Below are positions 24,567-33,118 of a stretch of DNA of 64,000 nt, in pieces. The notes under the pieces were generated by a model. That model searched no databases, had not been told where the DNA came from, and saw nothing but the letters and a program-made list of their open reading frames with translations. The stretch comes from Lysinibacillus pinottii. GTDB lineage: Bacteria; Bacillota; Bacilli; Bacillales_A; Planococcaceae. The position numbers were made by a program, and so were the translations under genes. The stretch lies in the NCBI RefSeq assembly GCF_024753545.1, contig NZ_JANTOO010000005.1, forward strand, positions 1-64,000, given 5' to 3'. Numbering within the stretch: the first letter of the stretch is position 1; the number at the start of each line of letters is the position of its first letter.

Positions 24567-26820
24567 TGCGTTTTTATTTACGATTATTAGCTATACATTA
24601 GCGATCGTATATATGTTATCTATCAGTTTCAGATTTCCATTGATCGGCATTGAAGTCGAAAGAGTACATAATGATTGGGTCATAAAGAATTTTACCTATC
24701 CTGAGTGGGCAAACCTTAATGATGTAGAAAAAGGGAATATTATTTTAGAGGTAGATAATAAAGAAATAGAAACAGGAAAAGACACAAAAGAATATTTGGT
24801 AAGAAGTGCAAATAGTATCTTGTTAGAAGATTCACAGGGTAATTTAAAGACTATACAAATTAAGTATTCAGAGTTGCCATATCAATTTTTGCATGCTTTC
24901 ATTATTCCATTAGTTTATTTCTTTATCAATTTAACGTTGTGTATTTATTTATATACATATAAAAGAAAAACCTTTCAATCCTTGGGCATCTTTATTTTAT
25001 TTATACTGACAGTTTCATTAACTTATAGCAGTGTGGGAGCTTCTACTCGGTTAGATAGTTTAGGCATATTTATAATAAGTAATGGTTTAATATTAAGCTT
25101 AATTTTATTAATTCATTTTTTATGCAATTATCTTAAATCTTTAAGTATTCATTTCACTTTTATAGTGAATAAAATGATCTTATATGGATTTACTTGTATT
25201 GTTGGTTTATTGACGCTATGTGAGATGGTTGATCCTTTGATAAGACCATTCAATACAATCCTAATTTTAGTTATATTTTGTATTCTAATACTTTATGCTA
25301 TTTTTATAATGGGTATGTCTTACATAAGATATCGTAAGCAACAATTTTTGCTATTATTTTTATGTTTGATAGTACCATTCCTCCCGTTTATGCTACTCTA
25401 CGTTCTACCGATTCTTTTATTTAAACAATTTATCATATCATCTTCGGTTAGCGCTTTGTTTTTATTAGTTATCCCTATTTCTTTACTATTGGTGCAATTT
25501 CCTGAGCGGTTGTTTGATTTAGATTATCAAATTTCCAAGATCCGTAATTATAGTTTGTTTTCATTAACGTTAGCTGCTTTAATATGTACAGGGATTTATC
25601 TTACTATTCATATTTATTTAATGGATTTACTGTATATCTTTTTATTTGTGTTTATATTATTGGTAGTTGCACTCTATATTAAAGAAAAGATAGATTATGC
25701 TAATCGGAAGCTACTATATTCCCCTAAAGGAGATTATATTCACGTTGTCCATAAAACTATCGAACGCATTATAAAAGTGACAACAGTTGAAGAATTATTA
25801 GAGCGCTTTACAGAGGAACTATCACAACAATTAGCTGTTAGTAATATTACTATTTATATCTACTCTACAGTTGATGGAACAGTTATTAAGAATGATTTAC
25901 CGTCTGTTCCCGTCTTTAATTTTGATACTATTGAAAAATTAAGCTTAGGTGAGATAAAGAAAATAGGGGACCTTTATATAGGTTGTTTACATGAAACCTT
26001 AGATCAAAAATACATTCTTACGATTGGGGATAAAGATAAAGTTTATTTAAAAAGAGAAGAGTTATTATGCCTTGAACTGTTGATTATGTACATAAGTAAC
26101 TTTATTGAAAATACGCAATTGGTTGAAGACTTAATCTACCAATTGAATACTTCTCAAAAACCAGGTAAGCCATATCCTCCATGGCTAAGGAAATTCGTTT
26201 GGATAAAGCTCGAAAACGAAAAATATCAGCTAGCTCAAGAGCTCCATGATACGATTCTTCAAGAACAAATCCATCTAATTAGAGAGATAGATAAATTTCA
26301 AGACAAGCAAGTACAAAAAGAAATACAACAACTCATTCAGCAGCATCGCGAAAATCTGGTTGAGCTTAATCACCAATTACGCTATTATTGTGGAAAATTG
26401 AAGCCACCACTACTAGAAAAGCAAGGTTTAAAGGCAGCATTAAATAAATTATTTGCAGAGACAGATCAGCGTGCGGATTTCGCTATCATTCTTGAAATTG
26501 AAGATGTAGAGTTAGCGAATGCTGATTATCCTTTACTCATTTATCGAACAGTACAAGAATTATTAAATAACGCAATAAAGCATTCACAAGCTACCTATGT
26601 GAAGATACAACTTATCTCTACACTATATGGCTTTGAGCTGGTGTATTTGGATAATGGTATAGGCTGCGATTTGTCCGAAAGTGAACGGAAAAATTCTATG
26701 GGACTCCAAGGAATAATAGAGCGTATTTATGCTTATAACGGTTTTATCCAAATTGAGTCTGCTCCTGACGAAGGGATGCGCGTCCATATAAAAATAGAGG
26801 AAGGAGTTACTTATGATTAA
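24550..26820 (+). CDS. comP: ComP pheromone sensor kinase
   Basis: A 756-residue membrane histidine kinase. Helix 1 (about residues 5-25) is followed by an outer domain resembling a PDZ-like fold (VEKGNIILEVDNKEI), then about eight to ten helices to residue 390, the multi-pass arrangement of ComP. The cytoplasmic part has a HisKA_3 phosphoacceptor motif (LAQELHDTILQEQ) and a HATPase domain with VQELLNNAIKHS and DNGIGCD. The ATG at 24550 (MKIKYSAFLF) is selected because GGAG lies before it; longer upstream starts lie inside comX. It overlaps comA by 8 bases. Confidence 0.9.
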   Translation: MKIKYSAFLFTIISYTLAIVYMLSISFRFPLIGIEVERVHNDWVIKNFTYPEWANLNDVEKGNIILEVDNKEIETGKDTKEYLVRSANSILLEDSQGNLKTIQIKYSELPYQFLHAFIIPLVYFFINLTLCIYLYTYKRKTFQSLGIFILFILTVSLTYSSVGASTRLDSLGIFIISNGLILSLILLIHFLCNYLKSLSIHFTFIVNKMILYGFTCIVGLLTLCEMVDPLIRPFNTILILVIFCILILYAIFIMGMSYIRYRKQQFLLLFLCLIVPFLPFMLLYVLPILLFKQFIISSSVSALFLLVIPISLLLVQFPERLFDLDYQISKIRNYSLFSLTLAALICTGIYLTIHIYLMDLLYIFLFVFILLVVALYIKEKIDYANRKLLYSPKGDYIHVVHKTIERIIKVTTVEELLERFTEELSQQLAVSNITIYIYSTVDGTVIKNDLPSVPVFNFDTIEKLSLGEIKKIGDLYIGCLHETLDQKYILTIGDKDKVYLKREELLCLELLIMYISNFIENTQLVEDLIYQLNTSQKPGKPYPPWLRKFVWIKLENEKYQLAQELHDTILQEQIHLIREIDKFQDKQVQKEIQQLIQQHRENLVELNHQLRYYCGKLKPPLLEKQGLKAALNKLFAETDQRADFAIILEIEDVELANADYPLLIYRTVQELLNNAIKHSQATYVKIQLISTLYGFELVYLDNGIGCDLSESERKNSMGLQGIIERIYAYNGFIQIESAPDEGMRVHIKIEEGVTYD

Positions 26821-27436
26821 ACTACTTATAGTAGACGACCATCCTATGATTTTGGATGGCAGTAAAAAGCTTTTTAACGCCGTATCAGACATTTCAATTG
26901 ATACATTAAATGATATAGAGTCATTTGCAGATGTTATTGAGAAAAAAGTGTATGATGTTTTTTTAATTGATGTTAATCTCGGTGCTTGCAGTGGTCTAAC
27001 ATTTGCTGAATTAGTGAAGGAAAAATATCCATCCTCAATTGTAATTTTATATACGGGTGATGATATTAAAGATTACTATTCCTTAATTATTGAAAAGAAA
27101 ATTAATAATGTGATTTCGAAAACAGCAACAAAAGATCGGATATTAAAAACCATTTACGCAGCCATGAACAATGATCTGTTACTTCCTGAAAACTTTATTG
27201 ATTATGTTAATGATCGGTATTCAGGGAACTCTCTCAAAAAAATTTTGCGCTTCAATAACAGAGAAAAAAGAATACTCGAGCTCGTAATGGAAGGATATAC
27301 GAATCAGGCTATTGCGCTTGAACTGGGTGTAAAGCAACGGACAATTGAAAATAATTTAACACAAATCTATGCACTGTTAAATGTGGGGACACGTGCTGAA
27401 GCGGTAATAAAAGCGAAGGAGATGGGGTTGATTTGA
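26813..27436 (+). CDS. comA: ComA response regulator (NarL/LuxR type)
   Basis: A 207-residue regulator. The receiver domain has Asp8-Asp9 (LLIVDDHP), the phosphoacceptor Asp53 in FLIDVNLG and a Lys in ISKTATK. The C-terminal LuxR-type helix-turn-helix spans about residues 140-200 (NREKRILELVMEGYTNQAIA, then VKQRTIENNLTQIY). ComA-type proteins bind inverted sites such as TTGCGG-N4-CCGCAA. Similar paired sites lie before both bacteriocin relics flanking this cassette. It is the last gene of comQXPA, followed by a terminator. Confidence 0.9.
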   Translation: MIKLLIVDDHPMILDGSKKLFNAVSDISIDTLNDIESFADVIEKKVYDVFLIDVNLGACSGLTFAELVKEKYPSSIVILYTGDDIKDYYSLIIEKKINNVISKTATKDRILKTIYAAMNNDLLLPENFIDYVNDRYSGNSLKKILRFNNREKRILELVMEGYTNQAIALELGVKQRTIENNLTQIYALLNVGTRAEAVIKAKEMGLI

Positions 27437-27446
27437 AAATTAGGGA

Positions 27447-27476
27447 GAGTAGTATAACGCTTATACTGCTCTTTTT
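27447..27476 (+). terminator. terminator of comQXPA
   Basis: An 11-bp stem GAGTAGTATAA / TTATACTGCTC with a CGC loop and T5. Confidence 0.9.
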
Positions 27477-27611
27477 AACCATAACCTTTCGAACTTAAAT
27501 ACGAAAAATCCTCATTAGAAGTCTTTGCCTATGGTAATCGTTTTACCTGTAGTTTTAAGTTTAAAGTATAGTTTTTCTTTAGTTGCATTTTATTTGAATA
27601 AAAACTTCTTT

Positions 27612-27788
27612 CTATTTAGGTAATAATAACCAGTGAAATCTACCTTCTTCTCTTCCTGAAAGAGTAAATAATGTCCCTGCTGCTCCAGAAAAGGAGTCAC
27701 CCAAAGGCTTATAGTTTAAGGGAGGAATTCGTGGTGAATCAATTACGGTAGAAATCAAACACCAGAAATGCCCATAATCAAAACATAT
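27612..27788 (-). pseudogene. C-terminal relic of an unidentified protein
   Basis: The minus strand is open for 58 codons, with segments YGHFWCLISTVIDSPRIPPL and LGDSFSGAAGTLFTLSGREE ending HWLLLPK. Two stop codons and no start lie before it, so it is likely the tail of a broken gene in the bacteriocin region. The family is not recognised. The rest of 27477-27875 holds nothing I can identify. Confidence 0.45.
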
Positions 27789-27875
27789 CTACTATAGAAG
27801 TTTTTTTGGGTATAAATCCTGCGAAAATATGATACTGAATTTCTAGTAGGATCTTTAAAATTTATATTTATTAGA

Positions 27876-28055
27876 CTACTGAAGCTTTTTATATTTTTTA
27901 TATAAAAATATACTCGAAGTTAGACTGGAGATAATTCCTAGAGAATGCATTATAATAAAAAATGGTTGTTGTTCAATAATAGCAATAATGGTTGCAAATA
28001 TAAAAAAGACTAATAAGATTAGTAAGCCAGTTAATGATTGTTTAATTATATTCAT
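27876..28055 (-). CDS. small two-helix membrane protein, candidate immunity protein
   Basis: A 59-residue protein starting at an ATG at 28055 with a strong site (AAGGAG). Two hydrophobic helices (about residues 8-27 and 31-50) are followed by a basic tail (LYKKYKKLQ). It lies 75 bases downstream of the second bacteriocin relic on the same strand. Its size and topology mirror the 60-residue protein at 22482-22664. The family is not recognised; immunity to the neighbouring bacteriocin is the most economical guess from context. Confidence 0.62.
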   Translation of the reverse strand: MNIIKQSLTGLLILLVFFIFATIIAIIEQQPFFIIMHSLGIISSLTSSIFLYKKYKKLQ

Positions 28056-28129
28056 ATAATAAAAATCTCCTTACAATAAAAAGAGTAACACGGTTACACT
28101 AACCTTCTTTTTAATTATCTATCTATCGA

Positions 28130-28240
28130 TTAAATTACGTAAATTAAGCCTCCAACAATCCCATCAACGCTTCCTGTGCCTTATCCAACTTCTATTCCAG
28201 CACCACCATCAAAGGCTAAAAGTTCAGTAAAATATTTGTC
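28130..28240 (-). pseudogene. second bacteriocin-like precursor, degraded
   Basis: After AGGGGG on the minus strand one frame reads KYFTELLAFDGGAGIEVG, a stop, then GTGSVDGIVGGLIYVI and a stop. The ELLAFDGG stretch fits the end of a double-glycine leader and the Gly-rich remainder a short class II core. There is no start codon in frame and one internal stop, so it is a relic. It has the same promoter layout, with paired ComA-like boxes, as the gene at 22907-23147. Confidence 0.55.
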
Positions 28241-28249
28241 CCCCTAAAA

Positions 28250-28317
28250 AATATATATATTCCTTTAATATTAAACAATTGCGTGTTTACGCATTTTAAT
28301 CATGAGTAATCATGCAA
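28250..28317 (-). promoter_or_regulatory. second bacteriocin promoter with twin ComA-like boxes
   Basis: The minus-strand promoter is TTGTTT (28278-28273), 17 bases and TATATT (28255-28250). Directly upstream are TTGCGT-N4-ACGCAT (28279-28294) and ATGAGT-N4-ATGCAA (28302-28317). The centres are 23 bases apart, against 24 in the first promoter, and the first box abuts the -35 element in both cases. Confidence 0.64.
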
Positions 28318-28404
28318 TTTAAATCGTTTGTTCTTTTCCTTAATTATAGAAATATATAATCATTCAAAGTAAAAATCAAAAAGTTTTACTTTGAACAAGA
28401 AGAA

Positions 28405-28626
28405 ATGTTTTTACAAATGAATAATTTGCAGGAAACTAGAGCGTCTTTAATTGCAGATAAAAAGGATTTACAAATACAATTTAATGCTGGAGTAATTACT
28501 AGTGCAGAAGTGGAAAGAATAGATAGAGATATTCAGCGAATTGATTCAGAAATTAAAATTTATAAATGCGAATACTATATGCTAAGTGAAAAGTATACAC
28601 AGGCATTAAATGGATATTTTATGTAA
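28405..28626 (+). CDS. small helical protein, unknown function
   Basis: A 73-residue soluble, charged protein predicted to form two antiparallel helices or a coiled coil (NNLQETRASLIADKKDLQIQ and VERIDRDIQRIDSEIKIYK). The start could be the ATG at 28405 or 28417; ribosome sites are weak (ACAAGAAGAA). It is divergent from the second bacteriocin relic and shares its ComA-box region, and it ends 50 bases before a strong terminator, which supports it as a real transcript. No family is recognised. Confidence 0.55.
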   Translation: MFLQMNNLQETRASLIADKKDLQIQFNAGVITSAEVERIDRDIQRIDSEIKIYKCEYYMLSEKYTQALNGYFM

Positions 28627-28676
28627 TTATTAACGTTATTGTAGGTTACTTTCAACTAGTATATAAAAATTTGATT

Positions 28677-28718
28677 AAACTCGTATAAAGGTAAATGATT
28701 TACCTTTATACGAGTTTT
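28677..28718 (+). terminator. strong terminator
   Basis: A 19-bp perfect stem starting AAACTCGTATAAAGGTAAA with a 3-base loop and a T run; it can act on both strands. Confidence 0.92.
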
Positions 28719-28792
28719 AACTTGGTGTAGCATTTTCTTTTTATTGGAATTACCTATCAGTCTCTTTCTCGGAAAATGCCTGAAGCATTTTT

Positions 28793-28915
28793 TTAATATC
28801 TTAATGCCGTAGCAGTCATAATATCTTGAATAGAAGTTTGGTTGTAACCTTGTTTATTAAATAAACTTAGTGAAGTTTGGATAATAAGATCACGTATTTG
28901 ATCTTCTTTATTCAT
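28793..28915 (-). pseudogene. TetR-family regulator N-terminal relic
   Basis: The minus strand from an ATG at 28915 reads MNKEDQIRDLIIQTSLSLFN then KQGYNQTSIQDIMTAT and stops after 40 codons. The pattern of a helix followed by LFNKQGYNQTSIQDI is the start of a TetR DNA-binding domain. The glycine-rich recognition helix and the whole ligand domain are missing. Confidence 0.7.
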
Positions 28916-28999
28916 TGAATTTCGTCCATTTTGCACAATGATAGAAGCAATTAATGCTTAACTTTAAAGTATGCCTTACTTACAGTTTAAATATTATTT

Positions 29000-29338
29000 T
29001 TATAAATTTAATCCAAATCTTTTTAGTTCAATGAAAATCCCTTCCAAGCCTTTTCCCTTTTTTGTTAGCGTATATTCCACGCGAGGGGGAACCTCAGGGT
29101 ATACCTTTCTTTCTAATATTCCTTGGTCCTCTAGCAACTTAAGTCGGAGGGAAAGTGTTTTCGGGCTAATTCCATCCATTGATTTCAATAGGTCACTAAA
29201 GCGCATCGTTCCTTCTATAAGCAGATCACGAATAATCAAAAATGTCCATTTAGTCCCAATCACATCCAGCGTTTTAGCAATGGGACAAGTCTCACCTGGA
29301 GTTCCTTTGGTCAACACGACTGGCTCAATCACATTCAT
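29000..29338 (-). CDS. HxlR-family transcriptional regulator
   Basis: A 112-residue winged-helix regulator. The family hallmark CPIAKTLDVIGTKWTFLIIR is at residues 18-37, with the conserved Cys18 that senses electrophiles in some relatives (YodB, HypR). The wing and recognition helix follow (MRFSDLLKSMDGISPKTLS). The ATG at 29338 follows AGGAGG. It is divergent from the SDR gene at 29592, with about 250 bases between them, a layout typical of HxlR regulators and their targets. The inducer is unknown. Confidence 0.88.
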   Translation of the reverse strand: MNVIEPVVLTKGTPGETCPIAKTLDVIGTKWTFLIIRDLLIEGTMRFSDLLKSMDGISPKTLSLRLKLLEDQGILERKVYPEVPPRVEYTLTKKGKGLEGIFIELKRFGLNL

Positions 29339-29591
29339 CAGAAGCAGCCTCCTAAAATTTCTTTATCTAATTCACCCTATACTACCACAATAGTATCCTT
29401 TTAGAAACTTTATATAATAAATATCACTACTTCCATAAATGAAGTTACTGTATATATAATAGCGTTGTGGCTGGATTGAAGAGGTGATCTTAATGAGACT
29501 TCTGATACCCATTGAAAATTAATGCTTGATATACACATGCAAGAGAAATTAAATGTTTAATTTACCATTGGTAAATATAGGGGGTAAAAAC

Positions 29592-30305
29592 ATGTTAAAA
29601 GATAAAAAGATTGTCATTATTGGTGGGAGCTCAGGAATTGGCTTGGAATCTGCGAAACAACTAATAGCCGAAGGTGCTGAAGTAATCATTGCAAGCCGAT
29701 CTGAAGATAAATTACGGAATGCAAAAGAGCAATTGGGGGCGAAGGCTATAGCTTACATACTAGATACAACACAAGAACAGCAAGTTGTGTCTTTCTTTGA
29801 AAAAGTTGGTCCGTTCGATCATCTCGTAGTAAGCGCAGCAGAAACATCCGGTGGCTCATTTCTCCAAACAAGTACAGCTCAAGCTCGACAGTTGTTTGAA
29901 AACAAATTTTGGGGGCAGTATTATGCAGCTAAATACGGCGCGTTAAACATTTTACCAAACGGTTCCATTACTTTGTTTTCTGGGGTTGTAGCCTATAAGT
30001 CTATGATTGGTTCAGCAAATCTAGGTGCAGTCAATGCAGCTGTTTCAAATCTGGGTCAAACTTTGGCATTAGAACTTGCTCCGATTCGAGTGAATATTAT
30101 TTCACCAGGTATCATTGATACACCTTCTCGTAATAAAATGCCAGAAGAAGTACGTAATAATTTCTATGCTTCTGTTGAAAACAAACTTCCAGTGAAACGT
30201 ATAGGGAGGGCTGAAGATGTTGCACAAAGCGTATTATACTTACTAAAAAATAGTTTCGTGACCGGAACCATTCTTCATGTAGAAGGAGGACACATTTTAG
30301 CTTAA
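29592..30305 (+). CDS. SDR-family protein with altered catalytic site
   Basis: A 237-residue short-chain dehydrogenase fold with the cofactor motif GGSSGIG near residues 12-18 and a basic patch ASRSEDKL suggesting NADP(H). After the catalytic Ser region (LFSGVVAY), the position where Tyr-x3-Lys is expected reads NLGAV, so both catalytic residues appear to be replaced. The C-terminus (TGTILHVEGGH) is conserved. Atypical SDRs of this sort occur near HxlR regulators, and the HxlR gene is divergent here. The ATG at 29592 follows AGGGGG. It may bind a nucleotide or use a different catalytic residue. Confidence 0.8.
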   Translation: MLKDKKIVIIGGSSGIGLESAKQLIAEGAEVIIASRSEDKLRNAKEQLGAKAIAYILDTTQEQQVVSFFEKVGPFDHLVVSAAETSGGSFLQTSTAQARQLFENKFWGQYYAAKYGALNILPNGSITLFSGVVAYKSMIGSANLGAVNAAVSNLGQTLALELAPIRVNIISPGIIDTPSRNKMPEEVRNNFYASVENKLPVKRIGRAEDVAQSVLYLLKNSFVTGTILHVEGGHILA

Positions 30306-30590
30306 GTCCGTAACTAAATGAAAAAATGCATACGGGTTTAAGAAATGTTCAGATACTGATACTATTAAAAGGGAAAAGCTTCAATTTCATAAACAAAAGT
30401 CTGTGAGATTAAACAAATATAGCCTAGTAACCTTAGGCTTCATTTAAAAGGCAAATTTAATGATGTAGAATAAGAATTGCTTATGACCAAAGAGGTGATA
30501 AACAGGTTTTTTCTATTTTGAACAATATCTTGGAATATAGTATGTAATTTTTGGTATAATTACATATAAATATATTAAGGAGTGTACTAT

Positions 30591-31283
30591 ATGAAAAAAC
30601 TACTTATCATAACAAGTTATTTAGGCTTTTTTATATTAGGAGGTTTAACCTTCACCTACCTTTCAACAACAGACGCAGCAAGCAGTTTGAAAAAAATAAA
30701 TGTTTATCAAGATACGATTCATTACTATGTAGATAAGGTGGAAAAAAAGCCACAAGAGGGTCAATCTGGCTTTATTTATGAAGGAACTACCTATGTTCCG
30801 ATGCGATTTATTGCTGAATCATTAGGAAAAAATGTGACATGGGATGGCAAATCAAAATCCGTTTATATTGGTGATGTTCCTAAATTCATCTCTTTAAAAG
30901 ATGTAAAACCTATTGGGAGTGATGAAGATCACTTCTTCCATAACCCGAGCTCTATTGTTATTAGTACTGGAGAAAAGTTTGAACAATCCTATCAACTAGG
31001 AGGTTTCCACGGTGGAGGGGCTGTACAAGATCATACAGTTGAATACTTAGTTAATGGAAAGTATAAGACATTTGAAACATCTCTAACGCCTGTTAAAAAG
31101 CTAGCAGCGGGCTCATTCGGCATAGGCTATATGAAAATTTACGCGGATAATAAATTGATCTATGATAGTGGATCAATAAAAGAAAAGGTAAAGGTTAATG
31201 TTAATTTAGACGGTGCTTCAAAAGTGAAGTTTGAAATGGAAGGCAGTGGCCTTGGTATATTAGACCCTAAATTTACGCAATAA
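30591..31283 (+). CDS. secreted protein with copper amine oxidase N-like and NPCBM-like domains
   Basis: A 230-residue exported protein. The signal peptide covers residues 1-29, ending DAA. The copper amine oxidase N-terminal type motif lies at about residues 58-90: YEGTTYVPMRFIAESLGKNV then WDGKSKSVYIG. The second half (from about 120) resembles an NPCBM-like carbohydrate-binding fold, with the characteristic AAGSFGIGYMKIYADNKLIY pattern. The ATG at 30591 follows AAGGAG. It is a single gene with its own terminator. The role is probably at the cell wall. Confidence 0.72.
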   Translation: MKKLLIITSYLGFFILGGLTFTYLSTTDAASSLKKINVYQDTIHYYVDKVEKKPQEGQSGFIYEGTTYVPMRFIAESLGKNVTWDGKSKSVYIGDVPKFISLKDVKPIGSDEDHFFHNPSSIVISTGEKFEQSYQLGGFHGGGAVQDHTVEYLVNGKYKTFETSLTPVKKLAAGSFGIGYMKIYADNKLIYDSGSIKEKVKVNVNLDGASKVKFEMEGSGLGILDPKFTQ

Positions 31284-31293
31284 GCTTTAATTT

Positions 31294-31330
31294 AAAGGCG
31301 ATGACAAGAATGTGTGTCATCGTCTTATTT
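31294..31330 (+). terminator. terminator
   Basis: A 13-bp stem AAAGGCGATGACA / TGTCATCGTCTT with a G-U pair and a short T stretch. Confidence 0.8.
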
Positions 31331-31498
31331 AATGGGGTGAATATTGTTTAACATTGATCTTGAATAACTATAGCGACATAATTAAGAGTCCATACATTTT
31401 TGTAAATATTTTCACATTTACATATAAAATAGTTGGTATATTTATGGTATAATTTCAAACGTTGTAGTTAAGGAAGAAGAAAAGGGAGAGAAAATCTT

Positions 31499-32860
31499 AT
31501 GATAAAAAAGATCATGAAACGTACAAGCGCTATTTTGCTTGGTGCTTCATTGATGCTAACAACGGTTGTACCTGTGATTCATGCGGAGGAGCAGTCACTG
31601 CCTCTAACACCGTCAATTAGTGAGTGGGCAATATCAACATTAAATGAGGGTGAAAAATACGGAATCTACCCAATGGAATGGTATTTTGATGGTTTCCTTC
31701 AAGAAATTCCGGTAGATAAAGTAAATGAACTACTAGCTTTAACAGAAAAGAAAATTGCATCTCTAGGCTTAGAAGAAAACAAACAATATAAACCAGTGAG
31801 TGTGAAGAACGATAACACACGTGGGGATATTGTAAAACGTTTATATAATATTGTAGCGCGCTATGATTTATCTGTGGGTAAAGATCCTATTCAATTTATG
31901 AAAGAGCATAATATTTTACAAGGCTCTTCAAACGGATTGCAACTGGAGAACAAGGCAACGACACAACAAGCTGTTATATTAGCTGTGCGTTTCATTCAGA
32001 GTACATATGCGCTTGCAGAGCAAGGTTCGAACGGAGTAGCTTGGGTTGTCGAGGATGAGGATACACTTGTATATTTACTAGGTTCTATTCATCTAGGAAC
32101 ACCAGACTTATATCCATTTAATAAAAAGCTAGTAAAGGCATTCAATGAATCGGATGCGCTATTAGTAGAGGCGAATATCTTGGATACGAAAGCACTCGAA
32201 TACTATGCAGAAAAAGCAATGTATACAGATGGTAAAACACTAAAAGATACGGTTGCACCAGAAACATACGCGAAGCTTGAACAAGTCGCTAAGCTTTACA
32301 ATCTTCCAATGGAGGAACTGACAGTGCAAAAGCCATGGATGCTTTCTAACGCATTATCAATGCTGGCAATGGACGATTCCTTTGGAATGACACCACAAGA
32401 AATGGCAATGCATGGGATTGATATATACTTTTTATTGAACGCACAGTTACAGCAAAAGCCAGTGATTGAATTAGAAGGTACAAGAGCACAGGTTGATATG
32501 TTTGAAGCATTATCCCCAGAGGCACAGGAGGAATCACTAGTTGCTGTGTTGGATAATATCATAAATCCATCTGAAGAAAATCAATCCGAAATGCTTCAAG
32601 AATGGTTTACAAGCTGGCAGCAAGGGAATGTTGAAGAATTCGCAAAAAGCTTCCAAGCAATGGAGGGTACATCATCTGAGTTCAATGAAATGCTTTTCGG
32701 TTTACGTGATGAGCAAATGGCCAAGAAGATCATGAATGTACTGGAAGAGAAAAAAGGGACGTACTTCGTTGTTGTGGGATCAGGACATTTCCTAGTAGAT
32801 AAAAATATTCGTTATCATTTGGAGAAAAACGGATACAAGGTAAAGCCGTTTTATCAATAA
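31499..32860 (+). CDS. TraB/GumN-family protein, exported
   Basis: A 453-residue exported protein with a signal peptide at residues 1-29 (ending IHA/EE). Residues about 35-165 are an N-terminal S-layer-homology-like region (ISEWAISTLNEGEKYGIYP). The C-terminal 280 residues are a TraB/GumN (Tiki-like) domain with both key motifs: LLGSIHLG near residue 195 and VVGSGHFLVDK near the end. These histidines bind metal in the related Tiki proteases. No partner gene is seen. The ATG at 31499 follows AAGGGAG. Protease activity is inferred from the family, not shown. Confidence 0.82.
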   Translation: MIKKIMKRTSAILLGASLMLTTVVPVIHAEEQSLPLTPSISEWAISTLNEGEKYGIYPMEWYFDGFLQEIPVDKVNELLALTEKKIASLGLEENKQYKPVSVKNDNTRGDIVKRLYNIVARYDLSVGKDPIQFMKEHNILQGSSNGLQLENKATTQQAVILAVRFIQSTYALAEQGSNGVAWVVEDEDTLVYLLGSIHLGTPDLYPFNKKLVKAFNESDALLVEANILDTKALEYYAEKAMYTDGKTLKDTVAPETYAKLEQVAKLYNLPMEELTVQKPWMLSNALSMLAMDDSFGMTPQEMAMHGIDIYFLLNAQLQQKPVIELEGTRAQVDMFEALSPEAQEESLVAVLDNIINPSEENQSEMLQEWFTSWQQGNVEEFAKSFQAMEGTSSEFNEMLFGLRDEQMAKKIMNVLEEKKGTYFVVVGSGHFLVDKNIRYHLEKNGYKVKPFYQ

Positions 32861-32866
32861 AATTTG

Positions 32867-32913
32867 AAAAGGCTACCCAAAGCTATGAATTTAGCTAGGG
32901 TTGCCTTTTTTTT
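32867..32913 (+). terminator. terminator
   Basis: A long imperfect stem starting AAAAGGCTACCC and closing GGGTTGCCTTTT, with a T8 tail. Confidence 0.9.
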
Positions 32914-33118
32914 AGTTGCACCCATAATATCCTAACCCAATGATATAATCTAAAGCTAAAAAACAGAGGGTTTTAGATATCCTATCATAAACACTATTGC
33001 TACCTGTTTTTATTGTGAGGTTAATTGAATTACATAACAAGAAAGTTCTAAAAAAGATGAACCATTTCTAATAGTCATTTGTTTATAAAGTAGAACAGTC
33101 AGAAAGGAGTGACTCAGA

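Noticed and set aside
28971..29393. 140-codon plus-strand open frame
   Set aside because: It is antisense to the HxlR regulator, whose motifs are clear on the other strand.
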